Source of the DNA: Bacillota bacterium
Lineage (GTDB): Bacteria > Bacillota > Clostridia > Acetivibrionales > Acetivibrionaceae
Assembly: GCA_023421115.1 (NCBI GenBank)
Contig: JAEZUI010000097.1
Coordinates: 1 to 44,150 of the forward strand
DNA: 44,150 bases
Reading direction: 5' to 3'
Shown here one piece after another: positions 41,201 through 44,150 of the stretch. The first letter of the stretch is position 1. Each line of letters starts with the position of its first letter. The position numbers and the translations under genes are program-made. The notes under the pieces are model-generated. The model had not been told where the DNA came from. It searched no databases and saw only the letters and a list, made by a program, of their open reading frames with translations.

Positions 41201-44150
41201 ACACTGCGTATGTATAATGCAAATAAAGTTCTCAAATATTCTCTTGAGTATAGTCTTGTGGAAGAAAGCACAATGCCAAAAATTGATTATATGGAAGGCA
41301 GTTCTCCGTATATTATAAACTGTATGAATCTTATCGAAGATGGAGTTTATACAGCTGATATTTCAGACTATGAAAGCATTTCAATGATAAAGAGGAATGT
41401 TCCTTTGGTGAAAAGGAAAGGGGAGGATGTTTTAGAACTCCATGATAGTAGCATAAGTGATGTGAAACCTGGTACATATAGCATCACAGTAAGAGTTAAT
41501 GGAAGCATTTTTGGAAGTTGGTCTTTTACGAAATACGACATAATAGACTTGAAAGCCTCAGTTGTGGCTGATGAATGGCTAAAGGCACCTGCTAAAATGC
41601 CCTTTATTTCAAGCAATAGTGTAAATTTACTTATAAATACAATGCATTTTACTAAGGTACGCTATGCTGAGAGCCTAGAAAGTCTTCAAAACGAGGAATA
41701 TCAAACTGTTACAGAGAGTGTTTATTATACTTTTAAGGGTGATGATGTTGCTAAAATACTTTATTTCCAGTTTACGGATGACAGCATGAAGGAAAGTGAA
41801 TTAGTTACATTTGCAGCATATTTGCAGAAGAGTCCTAAGACTATATCGGTTAGTGCTCCTACTGAAAGCACATCCTACACACAAGGCTTTAAGATTTTAG
41901 CTACTGTAGCAAATAATCCTACATCAGTTTGGGTCAGCCTTAATAGTATAGGCGGTAGTGGCGATTATTATAGTAAATATCAAACAATTAGGCTTGCAAG
42001 AGAGGCAGGTACAGATAATTTTTACTACCATCTTTCTTACAGTGAAGCATTTATTTTAGCAAAGGCAGAGTTCTATTCTATTGATGAGATTGGTAATATA
42101 TCAGATTCAAAGACTGTAATTTTGAAAGAGTTGCCTAAAAAAGATTATATATTATCTGTTGATCGCATTGATAGCGTATCTAATAAATCAAAGCTTATTG
42201 TTTCGGGTAAAGGTGCTATGCCTGAAAGTAATGTTAAAATATCTGCATGGTCTTGTGATTATAGTGGGAAAATAACTTCTCAAACGGCAGTTAGTAGTAT
42301 AAAAGTTATTGCGAATGCCAGTGGTGCTTTTGAAGGTGAGCTTGTTTTTGCTGAAGATGGATATTATCAAATTATTGTTAATGGTAATGATTCTTCTAGC
42401 TCTAAAACTTTAAGTCAAAAAACAACAATTGATACTACAGCACCGGTATTGAAGGATTTTAGTACAGTTGCACAGGGAAATAGAAGTGTTAAAATATCTT
42501 GGGATGTGACGGATAATACAGAATGTAAATATACAGTATGGAGGGATAATGAGGTTATTGTAGTTTCTTCTAAAGATAAACAGTATATTGGGATTGATTT
42601 GACCCAAGACAAGCTTTATAACTTTAAAATAATGGCGACAGATGCTGCAAATAACAAATCTGAGCCTGTTGAAATAAAAGTGATGGTCGGGGATAATGAG
42701 GCACCTTCAGTACCGCAAAAGCTTTATGTAAGTTCTCATGCAGGAAAGAGTATAACTCTCGCTTGGGATGAATCCACTGACAATAGCTTTGTTGCAGGAT
42801 ATGAGGTTATGCGTGACGGTGTAAAAGTTGCGACTACTCGTACTGCGAGCTACACCGATTCAAATTTAATAACTGGAAATGAATACAGCTATAGTGTAAA
42901 AGCCTTTGATCCATCGATGAATTATTCGGAGTTGAGTGAGTCAATAGTACATGCAACATCGAAGGTTGTTATAAGTGATGCTTATGAAGGAAGCTATGAT
43001 TTTGTAGGAAAATTGATAAAAATCGTAGAAATGAAAGCACTTACAAGCGACATTATGAATAAAGAGGACTGTAGTGTTTTATTTGAATATCGAAGTGGTA
43101 ATAGCGATTGGGTATACATAGAGAAGAATTCATCGTATACAGTTACCACTAAAGGTTTGCTGTTTAGTTCAAAATGGTATGTAGAGGATTTACCAGAAGG
43201 TGAATATACTGTCAGGTATACTTTCGTTGATCGTGATGGTTGTACTAGCGAAGCTTTTTCACAAGCAATAAGAATTCTTCAAGCTGAAGATAATGTTCCA
43301 CCAAAAGCACCGGAAATTAATGTTGAGCCTGCAGCAAGAGGGTTTATTGTATCATGGATTTGTGAGGAAACAGATATTGTAGAATATAAACTGTATCGCA
43401 GATATGAAGAATCCGAGTTTTATACGGTTGTTGGAGAATATTCTAAGGAAGTTTTAAAGGTAATTGATAAAAATCTTGAACCATCAAAGAAGTATGTGTA
43501 CAAAATTGTTGCGGTTGATGGTTTAGAAAACAGTTCTGAAGCTCTAAGTGACGCAATTAGTCCATTAGACATTGATGACATTTTGCCGTCACCGTATATA
43601 AATTGTGTTTCATCAGCTGAGGTTGGTACAGTAGTAGATTTTGATGCAAGTGAATCAAAGGATAATGTTGGGATTAAAAACTATAGATGGGATTTTGGAG
43701 ATGGTACAACAAATGAAGGAATCAGTACAACCCATACTTATACTAAAGCAGGAGAGTATAAAGTTGTTCTTAGTACAGAAGATATTGCTGGTAATGAGGA
43801 GAGTGTTGAAAAGTCTATAACCATATTGGAAAAGAATTTTTCGGGGATTTTAAACATAATTATTAAAGATAATTTAGGAGAATATGTACCGGATGCAAAT
43901 GTTTATGTAAATTTGGGAACCCCACAACAATTTAAAGTTACAGCTGATTCAAGTGGCAAAATATCCTTAGAATTGGATCCTGGGGTCTATGATATAGGAG
44001 CCTGGAAGGAGGGATATTCTCCAAAACAGCAAGATGTAATGATTGTTGAAAATGAAGAAAACAATTTGGAGTTTGTTCTGGTAGAATCAAAGATTGTGGT
44101 AGGTAATATTTCAGCCACTAAAATGTCTTTTGAAGAAATCAAAGCGGCAG
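38231..44150 (+). CDS. Giant secreted multidomain surface protein (FN3, PKD, regulatory-like domains); 3' truncated by window edge
   Basis: One frame is open from ATG 38231 to the right edge (>1,970 codons) with no stop; I read it codon by codon. It has AAGGGGG nine bases upstream and a signal peptide (~1-31, KSIKSMAFIIVLSVLF ... AYA). Residues ~40-1395 are beta-rich, Ser/Thr/Asn/Lys-rich and without a recognised family, probably serial Ig-like domains. Then come two fibronectin type III domains (~1403-1580; ISWDVTDN and ITLAWDESTDN), a third (~1690-1776), a PKD domain (~1784-1871; RWDFGDGTTNEG) and a carboxypeptidase-regulatory-like domain (~1876-1955; DANVYVNLGTPQ, LDPGVYDIGAWKEGY). It is likely a cell-surface or matrix protein; its anchor would be beyond the edge. 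It diverges from the two-component system and has a structured leader. Confidence 0.88.
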   Translation, partial: MFRKSIKSMAFIIVLSVLFNLFPTGMIAYAENNLFTNSVEVPESSEINDVATSADMYVSSDLRNPGNEAVKELTLPVGFEGNEASLTDKETVTVQAKVIRGEEEEDETQKRILFAAPETDENPVGNVIKENEVKVLNAEGAEYKASEFELSFIPESTAVYMIRGSGSKIPYINIRDNEDKSLAINRTYPEKSDSVAFKFHKGQGYKIIVTSLNKEEATEISIKKYKSETVALTYNFQDNTYTAEDKASVIVTMPKTPADIYFDILDREMLIKAQLYKNGELIEEIPTISQEYIRGGLGSPDDNVVQFACNFSKQVELGEYTIKIDLADIEGNPVTETCEANVDIGNPIYLYIPSGQLSYSIYGSNKRVYFSDEISNGKFIIQDEEELVGTISMSGVSTIDIQNDCFNSYMSSQDEYLAENFSRRLYYTRLNTININGNLEKDKEYDVEFLSGELEYKTPAKIISTEKLILDSMWFESLTDLSTELEGYAVFENIVSAKTDKLRVDLIDIRGNIIASASDYAYAHWGANRQQIKFRLKLNKPVDITNKYFVKISYLEDMYSNAEIFTINSYKENYNNFGVGTATVLDVQRALVKVPAFNYDKTLNYDVTLYRVNEFTNTPISEIINVVPDEDDNFILEFPFERDCPLLYQGKEYIISFKYTTSSNYVAESQTRFKIPDQSIYKGVNNSIVFDPLILPSKGEVEFSISGYELANGIIGADNENVNIELVAENEIYGTVKKDTIKRDSTISRSVSGYNVSKITVTGTMQLTKELKEERQYFIRINGKDYEYIFYSDSQPVNPEFCKIDHSQSTYSFTNSLGENQLGYLLSQIEPLELKCKGVKNVSEDMSLVLENKELGKEFDLGKWSKDEVYYNGEYTDLSIKADLSQMVLYDTFEAYLKVGEAKYSLNKFIKVVEPEEAESFSVVAAKVGSDVITVSIPAFKIFEDFRFDIKDSFDNIKAFSVIAGSEREGSNNTTYIDLKLDTSLKQGIYTLRMYNANKVLKYSLEYSLVEESTMPKIDYMEGSSPYIINCMNLIEDGVYTADISDYESISMIKRNVPLVKRKGEDVLELHDSSISDVKPGTYSITVRVNGSIFGSWSFTKYDIIDLKASVVADEWLKAPAKMPFISSNSVNLLINTMHFTKVRYAESLESLQNEEYQTVTESVYYTFKGDDVAKILYFQFTDDSMKESELVTFAAYLQKSPKTISVSAPTESTSYTQGFKILATVANNPTSVWVSLNSIGGSGDYYSKYQTIRLAREAGTDNFYYHLSYSEAFILAKAEFYSIDEIGNISDSKTVILKELPKKDYILSVDRIDSVSNKSKLIVSGKGAMPESNVKISAWSCDYSGKITSQTAVSSIKVIANASGAFEGELVFAEDGYYQIIVNGNDSSSSKTLSQKTTIDTTAPVLKDFSTVAQGNRSVKISWDVTDNTECKYTVWRDNEVIVVSSKDKQYIGIDLTQDKLYNFKIMATDAANNKSEPVEIKVMVGDNEAPSVPQKLYVSSHAGKSITLAWDESTDNSFVAGYEVMRDGVKVATTRTASYTDSNLITGNEYSYSVKAFDPSMNYSELSESIVHATSKVVISDAYEGSYDFVGKLIKIVEMKALTSDIMNKEDCSVLFEYRSGNSDWVYIEKNSSYTVTTKGLLFSSKWYVEDLPEGEYTVRYTFVDRDGCTSEAFSQAIRILQAEDNVPPKAPEINVEPAARGFIVSWICEETDIVEYKLYRRYEESEFYTVVGEYSKEVLKVIDKNLEPSKKYVYKIVAVDGLENSSEALSDAISPLDIDDILPSPYINCVSSAEVGTVVDFDASESKDNVGIKNYRWDFGDGTTNEGISTTHTYTKAGEYKVVLSTEDIAGNEESVEKSITILEKNFSGILNIIIKDNLGEYVPDANVYVNLGTPQQFKVTADSSGKISLELDPGVYDIGAWKEGYSPKQQDVMIVENEENNLEFVLVESKIVVGNISATKMSFEEIKAA

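Noticed and set aside
1..44150. tRNA, rRNA, CRISPR or prophage structural genes
   Set aside because: I looked for cloverleaf-like GTTCGA/CCA segments, rRNA landmarks, spaced repeats and capsid, portal or terminase motifs and saw none; by-eye inspection could still miss a tRNA.

Overview
The window is AT-rich DNA whose gene content points to a cellulosome-forming member of the Clostridia (Acetivibrio / Hungateiclostridiaceae / Pseudobacteroides type). That placement is inferred from a cohesin-bearing scaffoldin, two dockerin-bearing serpins, strong purine-rich Gram-positive ribosome binding sites and clostridial domain combinations; no rRNA or tRNA is present to confirm it.

Layout. 1-2480: the tail of an unidentified gene, an RDD membrane protein and an unrecognised 394-aa protein. 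2500-10100: a defence-like island with the end of a decayed YoeB toxin, an AAA ATPase plus TOPRIM-like gene pair, a 1066-aa PLD-nuclease/superfamily II helicase, and an MqsR-like toxin with an MqsA/Panacea hybrid antitoxin. Two short fragments of the 394-aa gene (4939-4984 and 8233-8298) sit exactly between these modules. 10200-23500: a nitroreductase, a four-cohesin adaptor scaffoldin with its own dockerin, an EF-G/TetM-like GTPase fused to a YacP-type NYN nuclease domain, an acyl-CoA-synthetase-like enzyme, and two tandem secreted dockerin-serpins with different reactive loops. 23500-28200 (mostly minus strand): zinc-ribbon membrane protein, J-domain protein and a frameshifted DUF5685 gene in one operon, a histidine-kinase remnant, then an ECF sigma factor with its membrane anti-sigma factor.

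28300-31350 is heavily rearranged: a remnant of the Fic gene start, a frameshifted alpha/beta hydrolase, an Rpn-type nuclease, an SDR tail and a join of short pieces copied from neighbouring genes. 31340-34000 holds an HTH-Fic protein with palindromic operators, and a polymorphic toxin (tail-tube/Hcp-like N-terminus plus DNA/RNA non-specific nuclease) with its YezG-type immunity gene. 34300-44150 is surface biology: a secreted repeat protein with a cysteine peptidase-like domain, a LuxR-type two-component system, and, divergent from it behind a hairpin-rich leader, a very large secreted FN3/PKD protein that runs off the right edge.

The scaffoldin can bind dockerin proteins and, through its own dockerin, join a larger complex; the serpins carry dockerins and could protect such a complex from proteases. 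The left island and the 31-34 kb segment look like accessory conflict loci with many gene remnants. Two genes are broken by the apparent loss of one A in an A-run, so sequencing error must be excluded before calling them pseudogenes.
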